The notes beneath the pieces were generated by a model. The model did not search any database, had not been told where the DNA came from, and was given only the letters and a program-made list of their open reading frames with translations. A stretch of 64,000 nt of DNA from Nissolia schottii (taxonomy: Eukaryota > Streptophyta > Magnoliopsida > Fabales > Fabaceae): NCBI GenBank assembly GCA_003254905.1, contig QANU01034901.1, positions 370,065 to 434,064 on the forward strand, read 5' to 3'. The translations under genes and the position numbers were made by a program. Positions 1-10,354 of this stretch are shown here, in pieces. Each line of letters opens with the position of its first letter. The first letter of the stretch is position 1.

Positions 1-445
1 AAGCATGAGAGCATTCAAGACCAGGATAAAAAGATATGGACTCAGAGTTGGCCCTTGATGTAGACCAATGGAGATGGGGAAGTCTTCTATTGTTCCACCT
101 TGCATTCTTATGTTAGTTGTGACCCTATCAAACATATCTTTGATTGATCGTATGTAAGCAATCTGAACTCCTTTCTTCTCCAGAACCTTCCATAAAATCT
201 CTCCTGCCACCCTATCATATGGTTTCTCCAAATCAATGAAAACCATATGTAAATCTCTTTGATCCCTTCGATATATCTCCATCAATCTCCACAATAGGTA
301 GATCGTCTCCATGGTAAACCTCCTAGGCATAAAGCTAAACTGATTTTCTGTGATGCGAGTCTCCTGTCGCAAACTCCTCTCAATTACTCTTTCCCATAAT
401 TTCATAGTGTGGCTCATGAGCTTAATCCCTCTGTAGTTTTGTCAA
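1..445 (-). mobile_element. LINE reverse-transcriptase fragment
   Basis: Read on the minus strand, this encodes conserved blocks of a plant non-LTR retrotransposon reverse transcriptase. They are a YRGIKLMSHTMKLWERVIE-like block, an ENQFSFMPRR block, the FIDLEKPYDRV block (the RT aspartate region) and GLHQGPTLSPYLF. The fragment runs off the left edge of the window and stops abruptly near 445, so it lacks the N-terminal endonuclease part. It is a dead, truncated insertion. Confidence 0.85.
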
Positions 446-1059
446 GATAATCCCAAGTTATTTCCATTGATCCATCCTAAGAGGTTATGTTAGGTTTTGT
501 CACATCCGCACATAGTTTATGGTTTTGTTGTGTCATGGCACTATGTGAAGGGGTGTTGTTTTGTGTCATCGCTCATGTAGCAAATATAGGGAAAAGTCTT
601 TACTCTTATTAGTGGTGTGATTGACGTGTCTGATGATCAAATTCGAGGTAAGTGATATACGGATAATACAAACTTAATTTTCGCTTATGATTCAAGCATA
701 TTGTGTTTTCTATTCCCATAGATTGTGTTAAGGAGCACCAACCAAGTATGTTAGTAGTTTTAACCGGCAGTTACCCCTATTAAAGCTTGTTAGTTCTGTT
801 CTTAGAGTCGTTTCCTGATAGAGGGATAAAACCATCATAGTTGACCTCATTTATCTCCCTCTACTTTGTTTAAATATGACTCTAGGCATTGATTTAGCTA
901 AGACGAACCAAGTAATGTTAGGTTGTGTGACTAGGTCTGTAGTTCCCAATATAATAGTTGAACCCTTATGTTAAACATGAAAACCTCGAGTTGAGTTTGA
1001 ATAACATGGAATCTAAGTTTGTGCCCTATGTTGTTGTAAGTGGATGATCAGGAATATGT
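446..1059. other. Unassigned, probably decayed retroelement
   Basis: No open reading frame or RNA gene is visible. The stretch lies directly upstream of the decayed Ty3/gypsy pol in the same orientation, so it is probably the further-decayed gag/protease part of that element. I could not match any block to a motif. Confidence 0.3.
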
Positions 1060-2720
1060 TCTCCTCGCGTCTTTTAATGTAAATGTTGAGCAAGCTCTGC
1101 ATGACATCTCTAAAGTGTATAAGAATTGGGATATGTTTCCCAAGGAAATGTCAAAATGTTCCCCGAGTGAATAGAGGAGTTCCCTGTGGATTTGTACCTT
1201 GAAGTGGGACCAATAGCTATTACCCCTTGCTGTATAAGCTTAGTAGAGCTAAAAGGAGTTGAAGTATCGTTTGGAAATCATGTTAAGGATAAAGCGTGTT
1301 AGGACAAGTGCATCATTTGGAGAAGCACCTTAGAAGTTTTGGAGAAATCCTAAGAGACAAGGAGCTTCAAACTATATTTCCTAAGTGCGAGTATGGACGA
1401 AGTAAGTGAAGTGTTTGGACCATGTGGTATCCTAGGGAGGGATACCAAGGGATCCTAGTAGGTTGGAGTCATTATAGTTTGGGATAAGTCTATGATAATG
1501 ATGGAAATCAGGAGATTTTCTAGACCTAGTTAGTTATTACTGTAGATTTATGAAAAGGTCTTCGCAAAGTGTGCTTCCCTTGCCCTAGTCATCTAGGAAA
1601 GGAGTATCAGTTGTATGGATAGCAGAGTGTGAGAAGAGTTTACAAGAAATAAGGATAATATGATATTTACCCTAACATTAGTATTACCCAACCCCATGGA
1701 GTTAAGTACCCTACTCCTTGAACCTGAAGGTTATAGTAGTTATGGTTGCCCTAAAGTCTTGAAGACCTTGTTTGTATGGAGTAAGTTTGAGGTGTTCCCC
1801 AATCACAAAATTTTGGAGTATTTGTAAAATCAAGCCAAGGTGACGAAGAAGAAATTTACCAAAGTTCAGTTGGTTAAGGGAGATAAGAGAGATGTTGAAT
1901 TCAAGAGGAGGATGAAAAATGTAAGTAAAGAAACAATTGGAGAAGTTGTTGATTTGGGGAGATGCCATGATCAGTTTTTTATGGGAAGTTTTTAGACCGT
2001 AGGGAAGTAAAGTTTGAATATTAGAGAACGCATAGATTGTTGCACATTCCTCCCACTCCTAAATGAAATTAGGTAGGTATTTCAATGGACTTTGTGTCTG
2101 GATTAACCCAAACACAAAAAGAAGTATATGCTATATAGGTAATTGTAGACGAATTGGTTAAGTCTACCTATCTTTTACCTATGTGAGTCATATACCCATT
2201 GAAAAAATTTTCAAGAATCTATGATGAAGAAATTGTGAGCTTTCTGGTATGCCCTCGACGATTGTTTAGGTTAGTAACCCAAGGTTCTCTATGAGGTGTT
2301 AGAGAAACCTTTAGGGAAATCCTGTAAAACCCAGTTAATTGAGTTAGCCTACCCTCTTAGATGAATGGACAGTCTACGTGAACCTTACCATCTTAGAGGA
2401 TAGAGTGAGAGTCTATACGTTGGATATGTCAGGAAATGGAGATGAGCATTTCCTCTAAGTTGAGTTTGTAAGTAATAAGAATTATCATGCCATTTTGGAG
2501 TAGAAACTTTGGAGGTTTGCATAGTTGAAAGTATCGATTCCCTTGTGTTTTGGAATGATGTTAAGAAACCCTACATTTTTAAGACCTGATATTGCTAAGG
2601 GAAACCAAGGAGAAAGTAAAGGAGTTCAGGAATAGGGTTCTCACTACTCAGAGTCATTAGAAGGATTATGCTATTTTAGAAGGGAAGTTTTTCAAAATTG
2701 AGGAAAGAAGGCCACATATT
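1060..2720 (+). mobile_element. Decayed Ty3/gypsy pol (RT, RNase H, integrase)
   Basis: The protein blocks follow the order of a chromovirus-type Ty3/gypsy polyprotein, broken by many stops and frameshifts. Near 1190-1260 is the protease-RT linker (VDLYLEVGPIAITP-like). Near 1355-1390 is a PKCEYG block, matching the RT 'SKCEFW' region. Near 1515-1660 is FLDLVSYYCRFM followed by an RKGVSVVWIAECEKSLQEI-like block, the start of RNase H. Near 1755-1830 is a 'LYGAKCEIFTDHKSLKY' equivalent. Near 2080-2190 the integrase core appears as SMDFVSGLTQTQ and IVDELVKSTYLLPM. A downstream block near 2590-2690 matches the end of the integrase region. No intact ORF longer than about 60 codons survives. I cannot place its LTRs. 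Confidence 0.75.
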
Positions 2721-3059
2721 CTTGAAATCCATACCTATAACAGTCGTATAGTGAATTATTAGAGTTAATTAGTTGAGTCTTAAAACCTTCTTTTTTTCAA
2801 ATCTCAAAAACCTATAGTGTCAATTACATACATATATATCCTTATCATCTAGTCTATCAAACCTTCTCGAGTCTTCAGTGTTTCCAAAGTCAAGAGTATA
2901 CGAGTCTTTCCTAAGTCTTATGTTTGAAATCATAAACCGTTCAATTAAGGGATGACCTAAAATTTCAACTGCTAAGATGAAAGTAATAGGTAGTAGTTGA
3001 GGCATGGAGCTATTCCCATAGTCCGAGTTACTTGGTACAAGGATATGTTTGAAGAGTGT
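2721..3059. other. Nothing recognisable
   Basis: Intergenic or retroelement filler. A 61-codon open frame on the minus strand (2820-3005) has no family motif and is treated as chance. Confidence 0.4.
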
Positions 3060-4100
3060 GATTGGGAACTTGGACTAGGATTTGGGGTGAGTTTTTTGAG
3101 CCTGTTCACACAGTCCTCTCGCCGACCTTCTTTGGGTCACTGAATCCTTTCCTTTCCTTTCCGTCAGGTCTCCTTAGCTCCCTATCGCAGTTCTTCTTCT
3201 TGGGCTACCCCCAATTGAGGCATGCTGCTTCCTCAATCTCTTCAACTATGATGAAGCTGACTGCTCTCTCTCGAAACTCTGCCATTGAAAGTGATCAGTT
3301 AGCAGAGAGGTTCTTAAGGAGGGTCTTGGCCTGAGCCCTTGCTTGATTTTATGGAGCTCCACTTTAAGCCTCAAGCTCGAGATACGCATGGCTATGGCAT
3401 TGTACTAGGAGATGTAGTCCTTCAAAGACTCGTTAGGTCCCTGCCTTATTAGCGTGAGTGAGTTTGAGGTTTTGTGGTACATCTTGGAGGACGAAAATTG
3501 GCTGAAGAAAGCTTCATTGAGCTCGACAAAGTTGTTGACCGACCTTGTAGGAATTGTGGAAAACCATATTAGAGCCAAGTCTGTCAGGAACATCAAGAAG
3601 GTGCGATAGAGAAAGAAATTAGTGGCCCCATTCACAAGCATCATGGAATGAAACATTGTGAGATATGTGTTAGGGTCTCCTTGACCATCATAAGGCTTCA
3701 CAACATTAATGGGAGCTGAAAGTTTTGAGGTAATCTTACCTTCATGGTGATCTCAGTGAAAAGGCCAGAGTCCACTAGGAATTGTAACGTTTGAGTCGGG
3801 CTTGATTCGAAGGTATATGATCTTGCCTCTTCTTCGTCAGTGATGCGTTTTGAGTTGTGGTCCTCTCTAATTTTTTCGTGGTTAAGCTCTTCCACACAGT
3901 CAGCTAACTGTTTATTGTGGTCTAGAAGCTCCTATAACTCTTTTTGCATTTGGTCCATCATTGTCTTGCGGCTGCTGCTGCCATTTTGGCCATGTTGTGG
4001 CTTGGGGGTTATTTTGGCTTTGGCTCATGGTTCTGACCATGTTCATCAGAGCAGGAGGAAGGGTTGATCTTTCTGAGGGTAGGATTAGTTTCATCGAGAC
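3060..4100 (-). pseudogene. Tat-type Ty3/gypsy gag, truncated and frameshifted
   Basis: The minus strand encodes a retrotransposon gag domain in pieces. At 3701-3405 is MKPYDGQGDPNTYLTMF followed by a RTFLMFLTDLALIWFSTIP block and a RQGPNESLKDYI block. These match the gag pattern 'PYDG..DP..HL', 'F..TL.G.A..WF' and 'RQG..ESL..Y'. At 3390-3060 is the following part (LLKNLSAN ... MAEFRERAV). At 4066-3912 is the Q/P-rich N-terminal region. The internal stops and frame changes show it is dead. No protease or polymerase follows to the left, so the element was cut after gag. The adjacent LTR (4118 onward) and primer-binding site orient it. Confidence 0.75.
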
Positions 4101-4108
4101 CCCATGGT

Positions 4109-4642
4109 GGACGCCAATGTTTTGACCTAGTCCAAAGGTGATTGAGAATGCATTGGTGGCAATAATGTAGTCCCTCGGGGGATTCGAGCTCCTGTATTCC
4201 AGAACGTGCCTAGGAAGGTGACCTACAAGGGACTCCGATGGCAAAATCAAAACACAGTCTTGTGCTTAGGTATGCAATGGACAAAACTTACGTTTGCCAT
4301 GTCAGAGGTCCAGTATTTAGCACAGAAATGAAGAGGCATGGTCCTCAGTGCATAATGAGTGGGAGTGATGGGGTTCTCCCCATAATGTGGTAACTTTCCA
4401 CAATCTTGTGGATGGTAGTTACCGGTATGCCTTCCGAGTCAAGTCATAGGTCGAGGGGAGAAAAAGGACTCCTTGGTCTGAGGTGCTATAGGCCAAATTA
4501 GTCCGCCTATATGCTAAGTTCTCTCCTAGGCTGCCGTATTGGGCCTCCTAGGTCAAGTCTAGTACAACCACTAAGGTCAATCAACCTGACCTATCAATAT
4601 GAGCTATGGGGATGAGCAGAAAGGCTAATTTTTGAGTTATCA
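4109..4642 (-). mobile_element. LTR and primer-binding site of the truncated Tat-type element
   Basis: On the plus strand ggacgcca (4109-4116) is the complement of a TGGCGTCC primer-binding site. One base later an LTR begins with TGTTTTG (4118). The same arrangement (ggcgcca, a, TGTTTG) is intact in the second Tat-type element at 13341-13349. The far end of the LTR is uncertain. A TTATCA at about 4637-4642 is a possible end. Confidence 0.55.
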
Positions 4643-5365
4643 CTTTCCATTTTTACATTTCTAGATTTCTTAGGTTTGTAGATTAGGTTAGGATTAAGGT
4701 TTCAATTTCCTTCCTCTTCTTTTCTTTTTAATTTGAGTTTCTCCTTGTAATTACCATTATGGAGAAATTGTAATTGGTTCTAGTCAAAGAGGATCTCAAA
4801 CTTATGGATGTATCACGAATCCTTGCCAATGAATAATTTTTGGTTTGCTTTCTCTTTCCCTTCTTCTCCATCTTTAACTTTTGTAATTGCATTAAATGAT
4901 ATTGATGAGTGATTGTATTGGTTTGGATGTTGGCTAAGAGATTATCAAAGTGATCAATTGATATGAACTAGACTAATTAGGAATTCTCTAGGTTTTGCAT
5001 CTATGTTGTAACGATGTTGAAATCTTGGTGCATAATTTGGGAATTGCTTGATTGTGTATGTTTACTGTAACGATGTTGAGATAAATATGAATTATTTAAC
5101 TTAGGGGATTGGAATTAGGCGCCGATTGACGTCTAGGCTAATACAATTGATAGTAAAGTTAGCACGGGCTACATAAGCTGTTAGATCTAACAATACTATG
5201 GTTGTGTTGCTAATTGAATATGTGGTGATCACCATGAGAATTGTGGGGTTGTGGGCTGCGATTGCTCTTATAACTCAAGTTAGCCAAGCTTCAAGTGTTT
5301 GGTGAAATGTGCACTGATAATTGTGAAGTCAGTCTATTTGTCTTGAGTGAACTGTTGTGCTAGTA
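4643..5365. other. Retroelement-like flank of the Mutator-like element
   Basis: No gene is seen. The character of the sequence resembles the end of an Athila-type LTR or leader, as at 46.3-47.0 kb, but no block aligned convincingly. Its last 40 bases recur to the right of the DNA transposon near 9732-9767, as part of a local duplication. Confidence 0.3.
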
Positions 5366-5477
5366 TCTTCTTAGGAGTTTTTTTACTCTTTTGCCTTTAC
5401 TGTTCAAACTATTTACCAAATTACCCTTATTTTCAAACTATTTCCCAAACTACCACGGTTTGAGTTGTCATGGTATC

Positions 5478-6861
5478 TGTAACAACCCGACTTTTTCCTT
5501 CAGTTAAAATGCTATTTAAGGAAGAATTAAAAATATAATAAGAAGGAAAAGGTGAGGTAAAAAATAAAATAAAATTCAAATATTAATTTTATCTCTGTAA
5601 TATCAGTTAAAATAATCCTTTGACGATCTCGTGACGTCCGGTGACGTTCGGGTCAAAATTAGGGTTTTATTATAATTTCCTTACGACTCACAAGAGTCTG
5701 TAAAATATATGAATATGAAATTAAATGTAAGAATATGTCAACTAAGATTTAAATATTAACCGGGATAATTAATAGGTCACAACGGTGTGTCCGGAATATT
5801 TTTAGGACGTCCGGACATAAATAATTAATGAACAAACATGACCTAAAATACACTAAGGGTAAAATTGAAAAATAAATTATGACCCAAGGCCACTAAACCT
5901 ACGGCCAGCCCNNNNNNNNNNNNNNNNNNNNNNNNNNNNNNNNNNNNNNNNNNNNNNNNNNNNNNNNNNNNNNNNNNNNNNNNNNNNNNNNNNNNNNNNN
6001 NNNNNNNNNNNNNNNNNNNNNNNNNNNNNNNNNNNNNNNNNNNNNNNNNNNNNNNNNNNNNNNNNNNNNNNNNNNNNNNNNNNNNNNNNNNNNNNNNNNN
6101 NNNNNNNNNNNNNNNNNNNNNNNNNNNNNNNNNNNNNNNNNNNNNNNNNNNNNNNNNNNNNNNNNNNNNNNNNNNNNNNNNNNNNNNNNNNNNNNNNNNN
6201 NNNNNNNNNNNNNNNNNNNNNNNNNNNNNNNNNNNNNNNNNNNNNNNNNNNNNNNNNNNNNNNNNNNNNNNNNNNNNNNNNNNNNNNNNNNNNNNNNNNN
6301 NNNNNNNNNNNNNNNNNNNNNNNNNNNNNNNNNNNNNNNNNNNNNNNNNNNNNNNNNNNNNNNNNNNNNNNNNNNNNNNNNNNNNNNNNNNNNNNNNNNN
6401 NNNNNNNNNNNNNNNNNNNNNNNNNNNNNNNNNNNNGCTAGGAGATAGATAGATGTTTACATTTTGCCAAGGGCTTACTGAGTGGCATTCCAGTAGTCCT
6501 TGTAGTTTGATGTGATGTACTCTGACTTATGTATTCAGTATTACAGTTTATGTGTATGTGATGTATATTGTACTTACTATGTATACAATGATGTGACCTT
6601 GTATGGTGGACCCAATGGATGTATATTACAGATTCTAAGTATGATAATGTTATCCGCTTTGTTATATTTGTTTTATTCCAACGCATGGCTCTATTTTATT
6701 ATTAATGTGATACAAGCAAAAGTTTAAAATGGGTCCTTATTTTCTTGAGCAGCGACTATTTTCAAAAGATAACTATGGACTAAAGTATTCCGACCAAGTA
6801 GACAACAACCTAGTGAGCTTTGTTTACTACATACGGGTAAACAGTTAGCTAGGGTGTTTCA
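5478..6861 (+). mobile_element. Solo LTR (Ty3/gypsy type) inserted in the MULE left arm
   Basis: It starts TGTAACAACCCGA and ends GGGTGTTTCA, near-perfect short inverted termini. It is bounded by a perfect 5-bp target duplication, gtatc (5473-5477 and 6862-6866). Removing it rejoins the left inverted repeat of the surrounding Mutator-like element exactly. The length is 1384 bp, including a 525-bp N gap (5912-6436). No internal retroviral sequence remains, so it is a recombination remnant. The start matches the LTR that begins at 62996, so both belong to one family. If the N gap hides internal sequence the element could be larger. Confidence 0.85.
5912..6436. other. Assembly gap (525 N)
   Basis: A run of n inside the solo LTR. 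Its true length is unknown. Confidence 0.98.
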
Positions 6862-7504
6862 GTATCCGCGCCACGCATGGCATGCCACGCAGGAGTTGCC
6901 AACCTGGGAGGCGAATTCCCACTAGATTCGCCAACACAGCAAGCGATTTCCCCTGGATTCGCCTAGAGTAATGGCGAATTATGTGCAACCAAAAAACCCT
7001 AATTTTCACTAAAATCACCAACAAGCTTGGCGAATTCAACATGAATTTACCTCCCTTGTTTGCGAATTCAAGCCATCGTTGCCTATATATTAACCTTTCT
7101 TTCCCCATTCCACACGACTCCTTTCAATTTCTCAAATTTCACTTATCTCTCTAGAATTCCAGAGCTCCTACATTCTTTTTGTTGCGTCAGTGTTGTAAGT
7201 TTTAATTTACGAAACATTATTAGCCTTATTAGTTCAATTAATAATTTTTTGAAATTGAGTATGTAAATGTTTACTTGATTAGTTTGTTGAGAAATTTATA
7301 GTAGATTATTGCACAGACCTGTTTGTGTATTATATGTTATCTGTATTAGTGACAATTTATGATACATTGGTGCATAGTGTAATATAATTTGTATGTTGTT
7401 GCTATTGTATATTTTATTGCTGTTGTGTGTATATATTGTTGTTGTATGATGTATAAATTTATCCAATAGATAAACTATTGTTGACATATATCCTATCTGT
7501 TGTA

Positions 7505-8540
7505 AACTCTAAACCCTAACACAGCCTAAACCCTAAAATCGTATACCTTAAACCCTAAAACCCTGACCCTAAACACTAAACTCTAAATCCTAAATACTAA
7601 ACCCTAAACCCTAATACATCCTAAACCCTAGACCCTAAAACCCAACACCCTAAACCCTAATCCTAAATTGTAAACCTTAACTGCAAAATCCTAAACCATA
7701 GACCCTAAAACCATAAACCCAAAACCAAAAAACCCAACCCTATACCCTAAACCCTAAACCCTAATCCATAACCCCTAAACCCTAAACCATATAACCTAAA
7801 CCCTAGACATTGAAACCATAACCCTGAACCCAAAATCCTAACCCTAAACCCAAAACTCTAAACCATAAATCATAAACCCTAAACTATAAACCCTAAATCC
7901 TTATCCTAACCCTAAACCATAAACCACAACTACAAAACCCTAAACTTTATAGCCTAAAACCCTAAAACCATAAACCCAAAACCCAACACCCTAACCCAAA
8001 ACTTTAAACCCTAAACCCTAAACCATAAACCCTACACCCTATACACTAAAACGCTAAACCCTAAAACCCTAAGTCCCTAAATCATAAACCATACACCCTA
8101 AACCCTAACCCAAAACCCTAAACATAAAACCCTAAACCATAAATCCTAAACACCAAACCCTAACACAAAACCCTAAACCCTAAAACCCTAACCATAAACC
8201 CTAAACCCAAAACCTAAAACCCTAATACATCCCAAACCCTAAGCCGTAGACCCTAAAACCCTGAAACTCTAAACCCAAAATCCTATACCCTAAAACCCTA
8301 TACCCTAACCCTAAACCCTAGACCATTACCCATAAACCCTAAATTCTAAATCATAAACCATAAACCCCAAACCGTAAACACTAAACCCTAACTGAATCAA
8401 CCACCTTAACCTATTTGTTAACCGTAATTAACCTTAACCTAATTCACTAAGCCTAACACTAATAAACTCTAACCTAATCAACCACCTGAAACCTAATTCG
8501 CTAACCCTAAACCACATTAACCTAATTTGCTAACCCTAAG
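7505..8540. repeat. Degenerate telomere-like CCCTAAA tract
   Basis: About 1 kb of imperfect CCCTAAA units (plant telomere type), with many variants such as ccataaa, cctaaa and accctaa. It lies inside the Mutator-like element, between a donor-like site (gtaagt at 7195) and an acceptor-like aacag (8691-8695), so it probably fills an intron of the element's gene. A short opposite-orientation tract (gggttagggttaggg) is at about 9388-9431, on the other side of the ORF. The degeneracy and the flanking transposon sequence rule out a chromosome end. Confidence 0.9.
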
Positions 8541-8703
8541 TCACTACTTGGTTGTCGATGATAATTTAATATTGTATGTTATCTATATCTACGGCAATTT
8601 ATGTATTGGTTAGGGTTTAATGCATAGTGTAACATAACATATGTAATGTTGTTGTAATATACTGTAATTTATGATGTGGATTGTGTTTTAAACAGAATTA
8701 AAA

Positions 8704-9312
8704 ATGGAAAAACTCCTTGTTGTGCTCTTTCATACTAATGGGAGAATGTACGAAGGTGAACGTGGGTTAATGTTTGATGGGCCTATGCCGAGGTCTATGA
8801 TGATTAAGAAGGGCATGCATATAGATGATTTGAAATGGAAAATTTGTTTGAAATTAAGTATGCAGCAGAATCGGTTTGTATCAAAGATGGTTTTCCGAAT
8901 ATTACAAGGGTCGGGGTCAGAGTCAAAATTTGTCGGTTGTGAAATGGTTGATGACGAAGACATTGAATGTATGATAGATGTGTTTGAATCAAATTCAGAT
9001 GGGTCTATGGAGGTGTTTGTTGATGTAGAGACAATGGAGGGAGATAGTCATGTGCATATTGAAAGTGGTCCATCAAACCTTATTAACACTCAGTCGTCCA
9101 TGAGACATTTTGCCCCTGTGTTTGATGATGTGGCCTTATCCCAAAACCCTGACACCTTTCATTCTCCACCTGCAACTTCACCTATTATTAAAGAATCATT
9201 GTCTGACTCAAGTGATGATGAAGGCCATTTACCTGATGATGATGATGAGAAGGAGGAAAGTTTGGATTCAGAAGATGAGGTTGATGCATGGATTAATGCA
9301 CATCAAGGTTAA
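8704..9312 (+). CDS. Truncated MuDR-like transposase, N-terminal region only
   Basis: A 202-aa open frame inside the Mutator-like element. The first ~115 residues have the pattern of the PB1-like N-terminal region of plant MuDR transposases: a short beta-rich start (MEKLLVVLFHTNGRMYEGE), a DDLKWKICLKL helix, FRILQ, VDDEDIECMIDVF and MEVFVDVE. The last ~50 residues are strongly acidic (SDSSDDEGHLPDDDDEKEE), like the linker before the catalytic domain. A stop follows at once, and no DDE transposase or zinc-binding SWIM domain is encoded. An upstream TATA-like box (7084), a donor (7195) and an acceptor (8695) suggest a spliced leader. It is probably unable to transpose by itself. The ORF has no internal stop, which may reflect recent decay or some retained expression. 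Family assignment is by pattern only. Confidence 0.6.
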   Translation: MEKLLVVLFHTNGRMYEGERGLMFDGPMPRSMMIKKGMHIDDLKWKICLKLSMQQNRFVSKMVFRILQGSGSESKFVGCEMVDDEDIECMIDVFESNSDGSMEVFVDVETMEGDSHVHIESGPSNLINTQSSMRHFAPVFDDVALSQNPDTFHSPPATSPIIKESLSDSSDDEGHLPDDDDEKEESLDSEDEVDAWINAHQG

Positions 9313-9691
9313 GTGTAGGGTTTATGGTGTATGGTGTAAGATTTAGGATTTATGGATAAGTTGAGGGTTTAAGGTTTTTGGGGTAGGGGTTTAGGGTTAG
9401 GGTTAGGGTAGGTTAGGGTTAGGGTGTAGGGGAATGGATGGGGGCTTAATTCGCCAGTGCCGAAATTAACAGGGATTTGCCATTACTCTAGGCGAATCCA
9501 GGGGAAATCGCTTGCCGTGTTGGCGAACCCTGAGGGAATTCGCCTCCCTAGTTGGTGAATCCTGCGTGGCATGCCACGCGTGACGCGGATGTCACGTCAG
9601 CCTAAACCGTGGTAGTTTGGGAAATAGTTTGAAAACGAGGGTAATTTGATAAATAGTTTGAACAGTAAGGGCAAAAGAGTAACAAACTCGC

Positions 9692-9790
9692 CTTCTTAGT
9701 TATTTTGTTTCCTTAACATAGTTGTAGTTCAACTTGTCTTGAGTGAACCGTTGTGCTAGTGTCTTCTTAGTTATTTCGTTTACTTAACGT
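9692..9790 (+). repeat. Local ~75-bp tandem duplication at MULE right flank
   Basis: The block cttcttagttatt..gttt.cttaac occurs twice (from 9692 and from 9763), separated by a copy of the sequence that precedes the element on the left (cttgagtgaac.gttgtgctagt). The right flank therefore carries a duplicate of the insertion-site region. Confidence 0.7.
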
Positions 9791-10354
9791 AGGTTCAATG
9801 TCAACAAAACCTCAATTCTAGATAGATAATAATCGACAAAGCATGAATCGCTCTTTATTATATTTTCTTGAGAGGAGACCTAAGTCTAGTCTCACTTTAT
9901 TACATTTGTAATTTGAGATTATGCTTAGTGTTTATAAATTGATATTTGATTTGATTTTAAAATTGACAATGTTTTACCATAGGATTGAATCCTCCCAATT
10001 TAATTTGTTGTCAATTATTATAAAGTGTGATATTTTACTATCAATTTAAATGATAAAATTTACACACTATATAAGTAGAAAAAAAAATTAAGGATAAAAT
10101 ATCACGATGAATAATAATTGACAACAAATCAAATTCAAACAGCCTCTTCGAGTAGCGTCGGGGTCCAACATCCCATCCTGCAGGTCCATCATCCATGGAA
10201 TGCAAAACAGGTCCTAAATAGTCACCTCATCTCGGCCGATGCCGTCTCCGGCCGTCGCGAATGCACCATTCATTTGGTTAACCTCTCAATTCCCAAAAGT
10301 ACAACACATATTCGCGCGCACTCGCTCCCTCCCTCCCTCCGACCCCAACCAACA
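9791..10354 (+). promoter_or_regulatory. Upstream region and 5' leader of the FRIGIDA-like gene
   Basis: AT-rich sequence (including an inverted-repeat-like stretch around 10000-10110) changes to GC-rich, pyrimidine-rich sequence at about 10140. A CCCTCCCTCC stretch ends just before the ATG at 10355. No TATA box stands out. The open frame continues upstream of the ATG to 10118 without family similarity, so that part is probably untranslated leader. Confidence 0.5.

Larger units (their letters stand above)
5375..9690. mobile_element. Mutator-like element with about 220-bp inverted repeats
   Basis: The left arm (5375-5472, continuing at 6867-6980 after a later LTR insertion) and the right arm (9471-9690, reversed) are inverted copies over roughly 220 bp. 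Landmarks shared in order are the start gagttt.ttactcttttgcc, caaactatttcccaaactacc, ggcatgccacgcagga, gcgatttcccctgg and cgcctagagtaatgg. The flanks are tcttcttag (5366-5374) and ccttcttag (9691-9699), a 9-bp target duplication with one mismatch, as expected for Mutator-like elements. The interior has a TATA-like box (7084), a likely intron filled with telomere-like repeats, and an ORF with a MuDR-like N-terminal region but no catalytic part. It is a non-autonomous derivative. Confidence 0.85.

Noticed and set aside
3062..3334. 90-codon plus-strand ORF
   Set aside because: It is the reverse complement of the gag C-terminal region of the Tat-type element; the minus-strand reading shows gag words.
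7505..8540. Chromosome-end telomere
   Set aside because: The repeats are highly degenerate, flanked on both sides by transposon arms, and genes follow on the right.
10118..10354. Upstream start of the FRIGIDA-like protein
   Set aside because: The frame is open to 10118, but those 79 codons have no family similarity; the conserved N-terminus starts at the ATG at 10355.
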